A DNA stretch of 64,000 nucleotides, taken from contig NZ_CP139957.1 of the NCBI RefSeq assembly GCF_034343125.1, positions 2,662,001 through 2,726,000 of the forward strand, read 5' to 3'. Made by a program: the position numbers and the translations under genes. This DNA comes from Caldicellulosiruptor danielii (GTDB taxonomy: Bacteria > Bacillota > Thermoanaerobacteria > Caldicellulosiruptorales > Caldicellulosiruptoraceae). Positions 34,761 to 43,603 of the stretch are shown one piece after another. Every line of letters starts with the position of its first letter. Position 1 is the stretch's first letter. The notes beneath the pieces were generated by a model. It did not search any database. It was not told where the DNA came from and saw only the letters and a program-made list of their open reading frames with translations.

Positions 34761-34995
34761 CTCGAATAGGTGTAAAGACATTTACCACAGCGAAAAATAG
34801 TGCAAAAACACTAAGGAGAAGGTTATAAAAAGAACTGAGGCTGCCTACATCCTGAATGAATATAATTAAAAAGTGTAATGTGCTATTCAAAGGAGACACC
34901 AAAAACTGTCAGAATGGGAGTGTAGTCTACTATGAATATTTATAATAATCACGAAATAAGAATCTTCCCAAAAAATCAAGAGTACAAAAAGTGAA
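34761..34995 (+). mobile_element. Solo IS end, related to the IS remnant at 47.9-49.1 kb
   Basis: About 190 bp match, in reverse orientation, bases 48880-49070: the shared run starts TCGAATAGGTGTRAAGA and includes AGAAGGTTATAAAAAGAA and the first codons of the transposase. Here the reading frame is MNIYNNHEIRIFPKNQE, against MNIITYHEL.NLPEKARE in the other copy. Only the end and the first codons remain, so it is a deletion remnant. Confidence 0.75.
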
Positions 34996-35068
34996 CTTGA
35001 ATTTTTTTGTTTATTAGTTTATTATATAATTAAATGCTTATAAACTAAATAAAAGAGAGGTGCAAAAG

Positions 35069-35110
35069 GCACAACTCTTTCTTTTAAAACTGAAAAAAGA
35101 AAGATTGTGC
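35069..35110 (+). promoter_or_regulatory. Long stem-loop next to the arsR start codon
   Basis: GCACAACTCTTTCTTTT (35069-35085) can pair with the complementary stretch at 35093-35110 with one bulge. It ends 7 bp before ATG 35118, which has no other clear ribosome site. Confidence 0.5.
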
Positions 35111-35117
35111 GAAAAAT

Positions 35118-35414
35118 ATGTCTATGGAAGAAAGGCTTGCAAAGGTGTTCAAAGCGCTTTCTCACCCAATTAGAATAAAGATAGTTCAAAATCTTTTGAG
35201 TGGCGAAAAGTGCGTATGTGAACTTTTACAGTTTGTAGAATTTTCTCAGCCAAACTTATCTCAACATTTGAAAATCTTAAAAGAGGCTGGTTTGCTTGAA
35301 CATCGCAAAGTGGGTGCAAATATGCACTACAGGATTAAAAATGAATATGTCAAGGATCTGTTGAATATAGCAAAAACCTTTATAATTGAAAGTCAAAAGA
35401 CTGAAAGGGTGTGA
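35118..35414 (+). CDS. ArsR/SmtB-family transcriptional regulator
   Basis: The 98-aa winged-helix protein contains FKALSHPIRIKIVQNLLSGEKCVCELL and the recognition helix SQPNLSQHLKILKEAGL. The ECVCEL-type pair (here KCVCEL) resembles the metal/metalloid-binding cysteines of ArsR, so arsenite, antimonite or a related inducer is plausible. It is the first gene of an operon with the permease and small thioredoxin-like protein, and the spacing to the permease is 6 bp. It probably represses its own operon. Confidence 0.9.
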   Translation: MSMEERLAKVFKALSHPIRIKIVQNLLSGEKCVCELLQFVEFSQPNLSQHLKILKEAGLLEHRKVGANMHYRIKNEYVKDLLNIAKTFIIESQKTERV

Positions 35415-35420
35415 TACCAT

Positions 35421-36392
35421 TTGTTTGAGCCAGTCCAGAAATTTGCTGATATTGTGACTTACAATATTTTTAAAATCCCACAGGATTCAAAGCTTGCAAG
35501 TGCTGTGAATTTTTTTATATTCGACACAATCAAGATTTTTATCCTGTTATTTTTGATTGTATTTGTGATAACTTTTATAAGAAGCTTTTTCTCTCCTGAA
35601 AAGACAAGAGAAATTCTTTCACACAAAAAACAGAATATATTTCTTGCCCATATTTTAGCAGCACTTTTGGGAATTGTAACACCGTTTTGCTCATGCTCCG
35701 CGGTGCCGCTTTTTATTGGCTTTGTTGAAGCAGGAATACCCTTAGGGGTTACATTTTCGTACTTGATTGCAGCGCCAATGGTAAATGAGGTTGCACTTGG
35801 ACTTCTTTATGCAAATTTTGGTCTTAAAATTGCTCTTATTTACGTGCTGTCGGGTGAGATAATTGCAATTGCAAGTGGAATTGTAATTGGAAAGCTTAAG
35901 CTTGAAAAGTATGTTGAGGATTATGTTTTTAAAATAAAAGTTGGAAATCTCCAAATTGCTGAGGACAAAAAATCTTTAAAGCAGCGCCTAAAAGAGACTC
36001 TTGAATTTACCATTGAGCTTATAAAAAAGGTATGGGTATTTGTTGTTGTGGGAATTGGCATTGGTGCTTTTCTTCACGGCTACATCCCAACAGGTGCACT
36101 TGCAAAGATTGCCGGAAAGAACAATCCTTTTGCTGTAATTTTTGCAACAGCCCTTGGAATACCTCTTTACTCAAACGCAGCAGGGATTATTCCGCTTGTA
36201 AGTGAGTTCAGACGCCTTGGAGTTTCAATGGGAACATCGCTTTCTTTCATGATGAGTGTAACAGCCCTGTCACTCCCTGAGATGATACTTCTTCGAAGGG
36301 TGCTAAAACCAAAACTTCTTGGGATATTTGTGGTTATTGTGGGCTGTGGAATAATTATCACTGGGTATCTGTTTAACTTTATTCTTGGATAA
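35421..36392 (+). CDS. UPF0718 (DUF318) permease
   Basis: The start is TTG 35421 with AAAGGGTG upstream. The 323-aa protein has eight to nine membrane segments and the family motifs GIVTPFCSCSAVPLFIGF near residue 85 and FATALGIPLYSNAAGIIPL near residue 245. The paired cysteines in PFCSCS are conserved in this group, which is often linked to ArsR genes and to the thioredoxin-like small protein; arsenic or other thiophilic export is suspected, not proven. Confidence 0.88.
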   Translation: MFEPVQKFADIVTYNIFKIPQDSKLASAVNFFIFDTIKIFILLFLIVFVITFIRSFFSPEKTREILSHKKQNIFLAHILAALLGIVTPFCSCSAVPLFIGFVEAGIPLGVTFSYLIAAPMVNEVALGLLYANFGLKIALIYVLSGEIIAIASGIVIGKLKLEKYVEDYVFKIKVGNLQIAEDKKSLKQRLKETLEFTIELIKKVWVFVVVGIGIGAFLHGYIPTGALAKIAGKNNPFAVIFATALGIPLYSNAAGIIPLVSEFRRLGVSMGTSLSFMMSVTALSLPEMILLRRVLKPKLLGIFVVIVGCGIIITGYLFNFILG

Positions 36393-36423
36393 AATTTTTA
36401 AGAAGGGAAGGTGTATTAAACAA

Positions 36424-36669
36424 ATGGTTATTAAAGTTCTTGGTGGTGGATGTGCAAATTGCAAAAGGCTGATGGAAAATGCTAAAAAGGCATCTGAGGA
36501 GCTTGGGATTGAAGCTCAGTTTGAAGAGGTCAAAGACTATGAGAAAATCCTTGGATATGGTGTTATGAGAACACCGGCACTTGTCGTAAATGAAAAAGTA
36601 ATTTTTTCCGGAAGAGTTGCAGGTGTTGAGGAGATAAAAGAGGTTTTAAAAAAAGAGGCAGGAAAGTAA
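36424..36669 (+). CDS. Small thioredoxin-family disulfide protein
   Basis: ATG 36424 lies behind GGGAAGGTG; the frame from 36385 has no site of its own. The 81-aa protein reads MVIKVLGGGCANCKRLMENAKKA, a thioredoxin fold with an active CxxC (residues 10 and 13) and a cis-proline at TPALVVNEK. These miniature thioredoxins (MTH895-like) regularly accompany UPF0718 permeases, probably keeping metal-binding cysteines reduced. Confidence 0.88.
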   Translation: MVIKVLGGGCANCKRLMENAKKASEELGIEAQFEEVKDYEKILGYGVMRTPALVVNEKVIFSGRVAGVEEIKEVLKKEAGK

Positions 36670-36856
36670 AAGGCATTATATGAACTTGTATTAAAAAACA
36701 AAACTTTGAATTTTGTTTCAAAAAACTTTTTTATGTAAGGAGTTATTGATTCAATTTACTTTCGGTAAAACATTTTTAATTTTTGTAATTATTGCAGGTT
36801 AAATAAAAATAAGATATAATTTAAGCAAATATTGCAATTGGAGTGAGGGGAATTTC

Positions 36857-37606
36857 ATGGAACTGGCACTTGAACAAAGTAGATCTAAATTTATGTCTAA
36901 GGTTATGTTTCATATGAGTGGAGGGCTTTTTGTTACTTTTATTTTAGGATATCTAATGGCAAATGTTCAGGCTTTTTTAGTTATTCCTGCTCTCATTTTT
37001 TCATCTAAATTAACAATGTTAATTTACTTCTTCATATTATTATTTTTAGTAGGCAGGCTTTCAGCTAAGATCTGGTCTATGAGTTTACCGGCAGCATATT
37101 TCTGGTATTACTTATATGCTGCTTTAAACGCAACAACATTTGCAATTGTATTCTTTGTTTTTGATCTAAAATCAATAATTTATGTATTTTTAGTAGCAAC
37201 AATTATGTTCTTTTCTATGGGTATAATTGGAGTAGCAACTAACAAAGATTTGACAACGTTTGGTTCAATTTTTTTAATGGCTTTAATTGGTTTAATTGTT
37301 GCTATTCTCCTAAATATATTTTTCATAAAATCGTCGCAATTAGATTTTATTACAAGCATAATAGGAGTTATCGTTTTTTGTGGACTAACCGTATATGATA
37401 TGAATAAATTAAAAAACATTCATTTATCTTTGTTTAATAAAATTTATAAGCCTGAAAACTTTATGACTGAAGATGGAACAGTTGCTACAATAGACATTGA
37501 AAGTGGAATAATTGAAAAATTTGCTATTCTGGGTGCTCTAACCTTATACCTTGATTTCATAAATCTTTTTACATTTCTTCTTAGAATATTAGGCAAGAAA
37601 AAATAA
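36857..37606 (+). CDS. Bax inhibitor-1/YccA-family membrane protein
   Basis: The 249-aa protein has seven membrane segments, with MSGGLFVTFILGY at the start, MGIIGVATNKDLTTFGSIFLMALIGLI in the middle and GALTLYLDFINLFTFLLRILG at the end. These are hallmarks of the BI-1 (TMBIM) family, in which the last segment carries acidic residues of a pH-dependent calcium leak. There is an insert of about 25 residues before the last helix (IYKPENFMTEDGTVA). It is transcribed alone, with GTGAGGGG in front of its start. Confidence 0.88.
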   Translation: MELALEQSRSKFMSKVMFHMSGGLFVTFILGYLMANVQAFLVIPALIFSSKLTMLIYFFILLFLVGRLSAKIWSMSLPAAYFWYYLYAALNATTFAIVFFVFDLKSIIYVFLVATIMFFSMGIIGVATNKDLTTFGSIFLMALIGLIVAILLNIFFIKSSQLDFITSIIGVIVFCGLTVYDMNKLKNIHLSLFNKIYKPENFMTEDGTVATIDIESGIIEKFAILGALTLYLDFINLFTFLLRILGKKK

Positions 37607-37629
37607 ATTTTGAAATATATAACAAGCCA

Positions 37630-37667
37630 AAGCTGGGCTACTTTCTCTTGGTTTCGTAGCCCAGCTT
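37630..37667. terminator. Bidirectional terminator
   Basis: AAGCTGGGCTAC (37630-37641) pairs with GTAGCCCAGCTT (37656-37667) between the convergent BI-1 and AraC genes. Confidence 0.8.
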
Positions 37668-37670
37668 CCA

Positions 37671-38585
37671 TTATTGTGCTCCCTTTTTCCTGAACTCCAG
37701 TGCGCTCATACCTTTGTATTTGTGAAAAACTCTTGCAAATGTTGAATACGAATCAAACCCAACCTCAAGAGCAATGTCTGTCACCGGCTTGTCGGTTGAA
37801 AGAAGCAGGCTGCATGCGTGCTGAAGCCTCACTTCATTCAAAAAGTTGTGAAAGTTGCTTCCAACAAGCTTTTTAAAAAGCTGGCTTATGTAAGATGGGC
37901 TCAAGTGAAACTCTTTCGACAAGGTTTTTAGGTCTATGTTCTGGTTATAATTCTTATGCACATAGTATACAAGCTGCCAGTAATCTGTCGGCACAAAAAA
38001 GCTTTCTTTTTGGTCTTTGTTGGTTAAGTTCTTAGAATCAGAATTTTGAAAGTTTTCCCCACATGCCAAATTCCTGCACCTGTCAAAGTACGCAACTATC
38101 TCTAAAATCTTTGCCTTGAGTATTATCTCTGCCCACACATCCTGCTGGTTATAATATATCCACGCTTCTTTAAAAAGCCTGTCCATCATCTCTTTTTCCT
38201 TGCCTTCAAAGTAGTAATAAGGAAAAACATTTTCGTCATAGCTCAAAAGAAGCTGACCTATTCTGTAAAAAATGCTCGATGGTGCTAAAAGCTCCTCAAA
38301 CGAAATTGCAACAACATAGATTGAAAGAGGGTTTTGTTCTGAATACTCTATCCTGTGAATCTGGTACGGCATTACAATTGAGAATGTACCGGGTTTTAGA
38401 CTGTAGCTGATTGAATTTATATGTTCTGTTCCCTCGCCTTTGACAACATACATGAACTCAACAAAATTGTGCCTGTGAAGCTTAAAATATCTTGGGTCTT
38501 CCCAGAAATTCAGGGCAAACTTTTGTGGTCGCTGGCTAACATAGTCAAAAATCTCTTCTATGTAAAGAGGCTCTTTTTCTGGCAT
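37671..38585 (-). CDS. AraC-family transcriptional regulator with cupin sensor
   Basis: The 304-aa protein has an N-terminal cupin domain (HRHNFVEFMYVVKGEGTEH, about residues 33-110) and a C-terminal pair of helix-turn-helix motifs: LKTLSKEFHLSPSYISQLFKKLVG and VTDIALEVGFDSYSTFARVFHKYKG. Such regulators usually respond to sugars in polysaccharide-degrading Firmicutes. GAGGGG precedes ATG 38585. No sugar operon is adjacent, so the target is unknown. Confidence 0.9.
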   Translation of the reverse strand: MPEKEPLYIEEIFDYVSQRPQKFALNFWEDPRYFKLHRHNFVEFMYVVKGEGTEHINSISYSLKPGTFSIVMPYQIHRIEYSEQNPLSIYVVAISFEELLAPSSIFYRIGQLLLSYDENVFPYYYFEGKEKEMMDRLFKEAWIYYNQQDVWAEIILKAKILEIVAYFDRCRNLACGENFQNSDSKNLTNKDQKESFFVPTDYWQLVYYVHKNYNQNIDLKTLSKEFHLSPSYISQLFKKLVGSNFHNFLNEVRLQHACSLLLSTDKPVTDIALEVGFDSYSTFARVFHKYKGMSALEFRKKGAQ

Positions 38586-38642
38586 ATATCATTTCCCCTC
38601 AATATTTTTAAATTCTCGTGCTAATTTTCATTATACCCCAAT

Positions 38643-38671
38643 TTGCAATGCAAATTAAAGTGTGATAAAAT
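38643..38671 (+). promoter_or_regulatory. Promoter of the preQ1 riboswitch-queF transcript
   Basis: TTGCAA (38643-38648), 17 bp, TAAAAT (38666-38671); the predicted start at about 38678 gives a leader containing the riboswitch. Confidence 0.75.
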
Positions 38672-38698
38672 CTTTTTTGCAGGTACTTCAAAGCGCTG

Positions 38699-38735
38699 CC
38701 CGGGTCGCGGCAAACCCCGGTCAAAAAAACAAGGC
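38699..38735 (+). promoter_or_regulatory. PreQ1-I riboswitch
   Basis: The stem CCGGG (38700-38704) closes with CCCGG (38716-38720) over an 11-base loop TCGCGGCAAAC, and an A-rich tail ends in ACAAGG. This follows, position by position, the Thermoanaerobacter tengcongensis preQ1-I aptamer (CYGGGUCGC, CCCCRG, ACAAGG). The tail adjoins the queF ribosome site, so ligand binding probably hides it and lowers translation. It lies directly ahead of queF, a preQ1 synthesis gene. Confidence 0.93.
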
Positions 38736-38750
38736 AAAGGAGTGTTTCTT

Positions 38751-39146
38751 ATGGCCGACAAATACCAGCAAAGAAGATTTGACATCTATGGCTATGAAAA
38801 GATAGACACCGACGTTTTAGAAGCAATTGACTATGAATACCCAGAAAAAAATACAGTTGTTGAGTATATCACAGACGAATTTTCATCAGTTTGTCCATGG
38901 ACAGGTCTTCCTGATACAGCAAAGCTCACAATTCGATATATCCCTCACCAAAAACTTGTTGAGCTAAAATCTCTTAAGTATTATCTTACCTCATACAGAA
39001 ACGTTGGGATACTGCAGGAGCATGCAGTAAATAGAATCCTTGATGACCTTGTAAAACTGCTTGAGCCAAAGTTTATGGAAGTGATTGGAGAGTTCCATGA
39101 GCGTGGGGGAATATCAACAAAAGTAGTGGCAAGGTATGAAAAATAA
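38751..39146 (+). CDS. queF: QueF, NADPH-dependent 7-cyano-7-deazaguanine reductase
   Basis: ATG 38751 follows AAAGGAG; the longer upstream frame runs through the riboswitch and is not coding. The 131-aa product is the short, unimodular QueF type: catalytic Cys in [11 protein letters not shown], the [12 protein letters not shown] motif and the C-terminal HERGGI. It reduces preQ0 to preQ1 in queuosine synthesis. It stands alone here, without queC, queD or queE. Confidence 0.96.
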   Translation: MADKYQQRRFDIYGYEKIDTDVLEAIDYEYPEKNTVVEYITDEFSSVCPWTGLPDTAKLTIRYIPHQKLVELKSLKYYLTSYRNVGILQEHAVNRILDDLVKLLEPKFMEVIGEFHERGGISTKVVARYEK

Positions 39147-39165
39147 CACCTTGCCACTTTTTTTG
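39126..39165 (+). terminator. Terminator overlapping the end of queF
   Basis: AGTGGCAAGGT (39126-39136) pairs with ACCTTGCCACT (39149-39159), then T6. The left arm is within the last codons of queF. Confidence 0.85.
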
Positions 39166-39203
39166 CTTATACACCATAAAAATTCTGCCAGTCCAGCTTC
39201 TTT

Positions 39204-39854
39204 CTATTCAGCCCCTTCAAAGATATTCACCACAAACTGCAGATTGTCAAGCCGAAAGAGTGAAAAGTTATCCCAGAAGATGCAACTTCCGCATACAATG
39301 AGCCTGCCACCATTTTCAAATCTTTTTTGAGCAACAAGAACAGGCGATTTTTGGCCACTATCTGTGCGGCTTGTCTTCCTTGCCCTGAGCACAACCTCAG
39401 AACCTTTTCCCACCTCAAGAGGAGCTGAGTACGGAAATACAACCTCTTTTACACCTTCGCGGTAAAGTTTTACTTCATCTGTTGTTATTATAAAAAGGTC
39501 GTCTTCTAAATGGTGAACCTCATCCTTTATACCTTCTGGCAATATGTTTATTTCGTATTCTCTTGTTACGTTGTTGCAAATCTCAGATACACCATCTTTG
39601 TTTTTAAAATGTGCTGTGAAGATTATTTTCTTGCACTTTTGTACCAAGGCTTCTCTTATTTTTTCCTTCTCATCATTGCTGAAAGGATTTTCTGGATAGT
39701 TGAAAACTATGACATCATACTCAAAAAGTCTATCAAAATCCTCTACTTCCTCAATTAACACCCCTCTTTTTGAAAGCTCTTTGTAAATCCCTGAAAAATA
39801 GTACCCGTCAGAGAGCAAAAATTCCTGGTGAGTCGCACTCCACGCAACCTTCAT
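39204..39854 (-). CDS. Uncharacterised protein with a ThuA/DUF4350-like fold
   Basis: I do not recognise a definite family for this 216-aa soluble protein (MKVAWSATHQEFLLSDGYYFSG ...). The order of beta-strand/helix pieces (YDVIVFNYPENPFSNDEKEKI, KKIIFTAHF, GGRLIVCGSCIFWDN) resembles glutamine-amidotransferase-like domains seen in DUF4350 and IFT52-type proteins, which bind but often do not hydrolyse. It converges on queF and is otherwise unlinked. Confidence 0.6.
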   Translation of the reverse strand: MKVAWSATHQEFLLSDGYYFSGIYKELSKRGVLIEEVEDFDRLFEYDVIVFNYPENPFSNDEKEKIREALVQKCKKIIFTAHFKNKDGVSEICNNVTREYEINILPEGIKDEVHHLEDDLFIITTDEVKLYREGVKEVVFPYSAPLEVGKGSEVVLRARKTSRTDSGQKSPVLVAQKRFENGGRLIVCGSCIFWDNFSLFRLDNLQFVVNIFEGAE

Positions 39855-40090
39855 TTTTCTTTCTCACCCTGTGCACTTTGGTTTTTCAAATATGTGAACG
39901 GACAACTTTTATTTAAATGCTTTATATAATTTATTTTACCACCCTCAAAATTTTTCTCAAAAGCGTCAAAATGTGCAAAATTATTCATCATAGTGTATTT
40001 ATTTTTTGTCATAAAGTGATATTATTATATTTGTACTCCTGAAAAATTCAAGGCACATAAAAATTTTGAAGGGAGTGACTGATAGGACCA

Positions 40091-41503
40091 ATGCACACTC
40101 AAGAAGACATAAAAATAAACAAAAACATACTCATTGCTACAACACTTTCTTCCTTTTTGGTACCGTTTATGTCAAGCGCAGTAAACATTGCCGCACCAGA
40201 TATAGCAAAAAGTTTTAAGCTTAACGCTGAAGAGCTTAACCTTGTAATAAGCATATTCTTGATATTCTCTGCAGCCTTCATTCTTCCCATGGGAAAGCTC
40301 TCTGACACATTTGACAGGACAAAGATTTTCAAAACAGGGCTTTTGTTGTTTACATTTTCGACATTGATGTGTGCACTTTCAAACACGGTAGAACTTCTTT
40401 TTGTCTTTCGTAGCCTTCAGGGATTTTTCTCAGCATTCACATTTGTGACATCAATGGCAATATTGATTGAAGAACACTTGCCACAAATTAGAGGAAGACT
40501 TTTAGGGATAAACACAGCAGTTGTGTACTTGGGAACATCCTTAGGACCTTTTCTGGGCGGCGTGCTTGTAAGGTTGTGGGGATACAGGAGCATATTTTTG
40601 TTTGGATTTGCCATAGGGCTTGTTGGTTCATTTGTGAGTTTATTTTTGCTTCAAAAAGAAGTTAAAAATACAAGACAGGCAAAACTACTCGACAGCCTCA
40701 AATCGCTTGACAAAACCGGCAGTATTCTGTCGATGATAGGGCTTTTTCTTTTGATGTACGGTGCATCTACATTTGAGCTTAGTAATACCTCTAAATTTAT
40801 GTTCTTAGCAGGGCTAATTTTTATGGTAATATTTGTTGTTGCAGAAGCAAAACTCCAAAATCCCGTTTTGGACGTAAAACTGTTTGTAAAAATCCCGCAG
40901 TTTGGATTTTCAAACCTGGCAGCACTCATAAACTACAGCTGTACGTTTTCTGCATCTTACCTTCTGTCACTGTACCTTCAGCTTGTAAAAGCTCTGCCTC
41001 CCCAGGTTGCAGGTTCTATTTTAATTGTCCAGCCACTTTCACAGGTTATAACCTCATTGATTTCTGGCAGAGCATCTGAAAAGATAGAACCGCGAAAACT
41101 TGCAACAGCCGGTATGGTCCTTACAACCATAGGACTTTTTGTTTTTTCATTTTTTGATAGCAATACAAGTTTTGTTCTGGTAGTGCTAAACCTTCTTTTG
41201 ATGGGAATTGGTTTTGGACTTTTTTCATCGCCAAACACAAATGTTGTCATGAGCTGTGTGCCAAAATCCCTCTATGGCACAGCATCATCAACAATATCTG
41301 TCATGAGAGTTGTAGGTCAGGCATTCTCAATGGCAATTGTCTCGTTTATATCAATTATGTTTTTAAAAGGTGTAAAGCTTTCACACGAAAACTATCTTCT
41401 TATTCTAAAGAGCATGAAAACAAGCTTTCTTGTGTTTGCAAGTCTTTCTATTCTGGGAATTGTTGCATCATACAAGAGAGGGAATATATACAGTGAAAAA
41501 TAG
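40091..41503 (+). CDS. MFS drug efflux transporter, DHA2 (EmrB/QacA) type
   Basis: The 470-aa protein has about 14 membrane segments. The motif GKLSDTFDRTKIF corresponds to MFS motif A after helix 2, and LGTSLGPFLGGVLV to the antiporter motif C of helix 5. These place it in the proton-coupled DHA2 multidrug group. No regulator gene is linked. A strong terminator follows. Confidence 0.88.
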   Translation: MHTQEDIKINKNILIATTLSSFLVPFMSSAVNIAAPDIAKSFKLNAEELNLVISIFLIFSAAFILPMGKLSDTFDRTKIFKTGLLLFTFSTLMCALSNTVELLFVFRSLQGFFSAFTFVTSMAILIEEHLPQIRGRLLGINTAVVYLGTSLGPFLGGVLVRLWGYRSIFLFGFAIGLVGSFVSLFLLQKEVKNTRQAKLLDSLKSLDKTGSILSMIGLFLLMYGASTFELSNTSKFMFLAGLIFMVIFVVAEAKLQNPVLDVKLFVKIPQFGFSNLAALINYSCTFSASYLLSLYLQLVKALPPQVAGSILIVQPLSQVITSLISGRASEKIEPRKLATAGMVLTTIGLFVFSFFDSNTSFVLVVLNLLLMGIGFGLFSSPNTNVVMSCVPKSLYGTASSTISVMRVVGQAFSMAIVSFISIMFLKGVKLSHENYLLILKSMKTSFLVFASLSILGIVASYKRGNIYSEK

Positions 41504-41514
41504 CTCAATTAATG

Positions 41515-41553
41515 AAAAGGGGCAGCACTTTGAAAAGTAAACTGCCCCCTTTT
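41515..41553. terminator. Bidirectional terminator
   Basis: AAAAGGGGCAG pairs with CTGCCCCCTTTT, with A- and T-rich flanks, between the convergent MFS gene and the next minus-strand gene. Confidence 0.85.
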
Positions 41554-41579
41554 GATTTTGCTTTAAAATTATATCTTTT

Positions 41580-42269
41580 TTATTTTAGAACCTTTATATC
41601 CTCAACAACCGGATTGGATTGAGGACTTTGCGGATTTGTTTTGAAAGTAACCTCAACATCGGCATTTTCATCAAGATAAGAGACCTTGTCTGCAACATTG
41701 CTTATCTGAAGCACAATATGTTTTTGGTCAAAAACAAACTCTGCAAAGTTGTTGTCCGCAAGCCCCACAAACTTGCCTTTTAGAGTCACCCTGTCAGGCT
41801 TTTTTATGCTCAAAATTCGGGGGTTACCACCATCTTGAGGCTTTTCAAACTCAATTTCAACAATCTCACCCTCTGAAAGGTTTTGCTTTACCTTCTCATC
41901 AACCTCAAATTCCTTGTAGTCAAATTCAGTATTAAGAAGTGAAAACTGTATAGTATGTGCATCAACACCGCCATAAAATCTTGCAAAAGCTCTGTAAACC
42001 TCTGAAGAAACTGTTGTATCCTGCTGCTTAGCTTGCTGCGAGTTTGTAGCCTTATCCTGCTGTGCTTGGCTTGAGCTATTTTGTTCATTTTCACCTTGTA
42101 ATTGCTGCAAAGAGTTACCATTCTGCAAAGTTTGGTCGACAACAGCAGGTTTTTTAGCAAAATACCCTGCCATGTAATATCCAGCCAAAATACCAAGAGA
42201 TATTGCTGCCACAGTCAAAACTACAACCCAAACTTTTCTGGCAGTGTTTTTACCCTTTTTTATAGACAT
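41580..42269 (-). CDS. Uncharacterised membrane-anchored exoprotein
   Basis: The 229-aa protein has a basic N-terminus, one membrane anchor (VWVVVLTVAAISLGILAGYY), a Gln/Ser/Asn-rich linker (about residues 45-90) and a beta-rich C-terminal domain of about 140 residues with paired segments (VEIEFEKPQDGG and VEVTFKTNPQSP) that suggest two related modules. No family was recognised. It lies upstream of nothing on its strand and is 94 bp from hydE, so it could be cotranscribed with hydE. Confidence 0.6.
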   Translation of the reverse strand: MSIKKGKNTARKVWVVVLTVAAISLGILAGYYMAGYFAKKPAVVDQTLQNGNSLQQLQGENEQNSSSQAQQDKATNSQQAKQQDTTVSSEVYRAFARFYGGVDAHTIQFSLLNTEFDYKEFEVDEKVKQNLSEGEIVEIEFEKPQDGGNPRILSIKKPDRVTLKGKFVGLADNNFAEFVFDQKHIVLQISNVADKVSYLDENADVEVTFKTNPQSPQSNPVVEDIKVLK

Positions 42270-42363
42270 CTTTTAATACTTCCTTTCGGACATTTAAAAC
42301 AAATCCACATTCTATTTTATATTTATAAGTCTACAGCAAAGCAAAACCAAAATCAATGGAATT

Positions 42364-43419
42364 TTAAGACGCCGAAACTTTCATGTAGTGCCTGCTTCTT
42401 CCTTTTCCCTGTCCCACTTTTCTGCCAAGTGAAACAATGATTGACTCAATGCATCCTCTGCACTTTGTTGCATCTTCATTTATGCAAATCTTACCAGGAT
42501 ATAGCTCATATTTGAGCTTGTACTGAAGGTGGTTTACATTTGGCATCACAATGTTCGCACCACACATAAGTCCCTTTTGTCTTCCGAGAGGATCTAATGT
42601 ACCAAGCGCAGTTGTTGCTGGAATATTGCTATCTGGAATCAAAAGCCTTAAAATGGCAATGCTCTTGAGGGTCAAATCCACCGAACCTTCCTTTGCATCT
42701 TTTAGAGGCGTCTGTGGATGAGGAATAAAAGGTCCGATGCCTATCATATCTGCATCCAGTTCTTTAACAAGAAGTATGTCCTGTGCCAAATCATCTACAG
42801 TCTGCCCCGGAAGGCCTATCAAAAAACCTGTTCCAAGCTCATATCCAAGATTTTTGATTATTTTAAGACACTCTATCCTGTTTTCAAAACTCATGCCAGG
42901 ATGATATTTTTCATATAGCTGCCTGTTTGAAGTTTCAAACCTCATCAAAAACCTGTCAGCACCGGCATCTTTAAAAGCTTTGTACTCATCGAACGGCCTT
43001 TCACCAATCGAAAGTGTTATAGCAACATCCACGCTGCTTTTTATCTTTTTTATGATTGAACACAGCATGTCTTTATTGTAATACATATCCTCACCAGACT
43101 GCAAAACTACCGTTCGATATCCCATTTGATATGCTCTTTTTGCAACCTCAACTATCTCATCTTCCTGCATTCTGTATCTCTGAGCACTCAGATTGCTTCG
43201 TCTCAGTCCACAGTAAAAACAGTCGTTTTTGCAGTAGCTTGAAAACTCAATAAGTCCTCTTAAAAAGACCTCGTCACCCACATGCTCTTTCCTTACCCTG
43301 TCAGCTGTCTTAAAAAGAAGTTCTTTATCCTCACCCTCTGCCATCAGCAAAAGCTTTATCTCATCCTTTGTAAGAATATTATCATTGAGCACTTTTTCTA
43401 AGATATCTCTTACCTTCAT
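42364..43419 (-). CDS. hydE: HydE, [FeFe]-hydrogenase maturase (radical SAM)
   Basis: The 351-aa protein has the radical SAM CxxxCxxC motif at C63, C67 and C70 (SYCKNDCFYCGLRRSN), followed by YRMQEDEIVEVAKRA, VVLQSGEDMYY and GIGPFIPHPQTPL, all typical of HydE rather than BioB or HydG. A second cysteine cluster at the C-terminus (CINEDATKCRGCIES) fits the optional extra cluster. HydE makes the precursor of the active-site iron centre of hydrogenase. HydF, HydG and the hydrogenase genes are not in the window. Confidence 0.93.
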   Translation of the reverse strand: MKVRDILEKVLNDNILTKDEIKLLLMAEGEDKELLFKTADRVRKEHVGDEVFLRGLIEFSSYCKNDCFYCGLRRSNLSAQRYRMQEDEIVEVAKRAYQMGYRTVVLQSGEDMYYNKDMLCSIIKKIKSSVDVAITLSIGERPFDEYKAFKDAGADRFLMRFETSNRQLYEKYHPGMSFENRIECLKIIKNLGYELGTGFLIGLPGQTVDDLAQDILLVKELDADMIGIGPFIPHPQTPLKDAKEGSVDLTLKSIAILRLLIPDSNIPATTALGTLDPLGRQKGLMCGANIVMPNVNHLQYKLKYELYPGKICINEDATKCRGCIESIIVSLGRKVGQGKGRSRHYMKVSAS

Positions 43420-43603
43420 TTTATATAATCTCTCCTGTCAAAATGTAAATTTGAGTATTTCTATCTACTTTGCTGATATTGATTTAATTATATCACATTT
43501 CATAAAGGTTTAAAAGTCAATTGTTATCCATCCTTTCCCAGAATGGTATACATATTTATTTTTGTGGTATAATTGAATAAGGGAAAGAGGGGAGGAATAT
43601 TAA

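Noticed and set aside
38643-38750. N-terminal extension of QueF from TTG 38643
   Set aside because: The sequence is the promoter and preQ1 riboswitch; the ATG at 38751 has a proper ribosome site and matches QueF.
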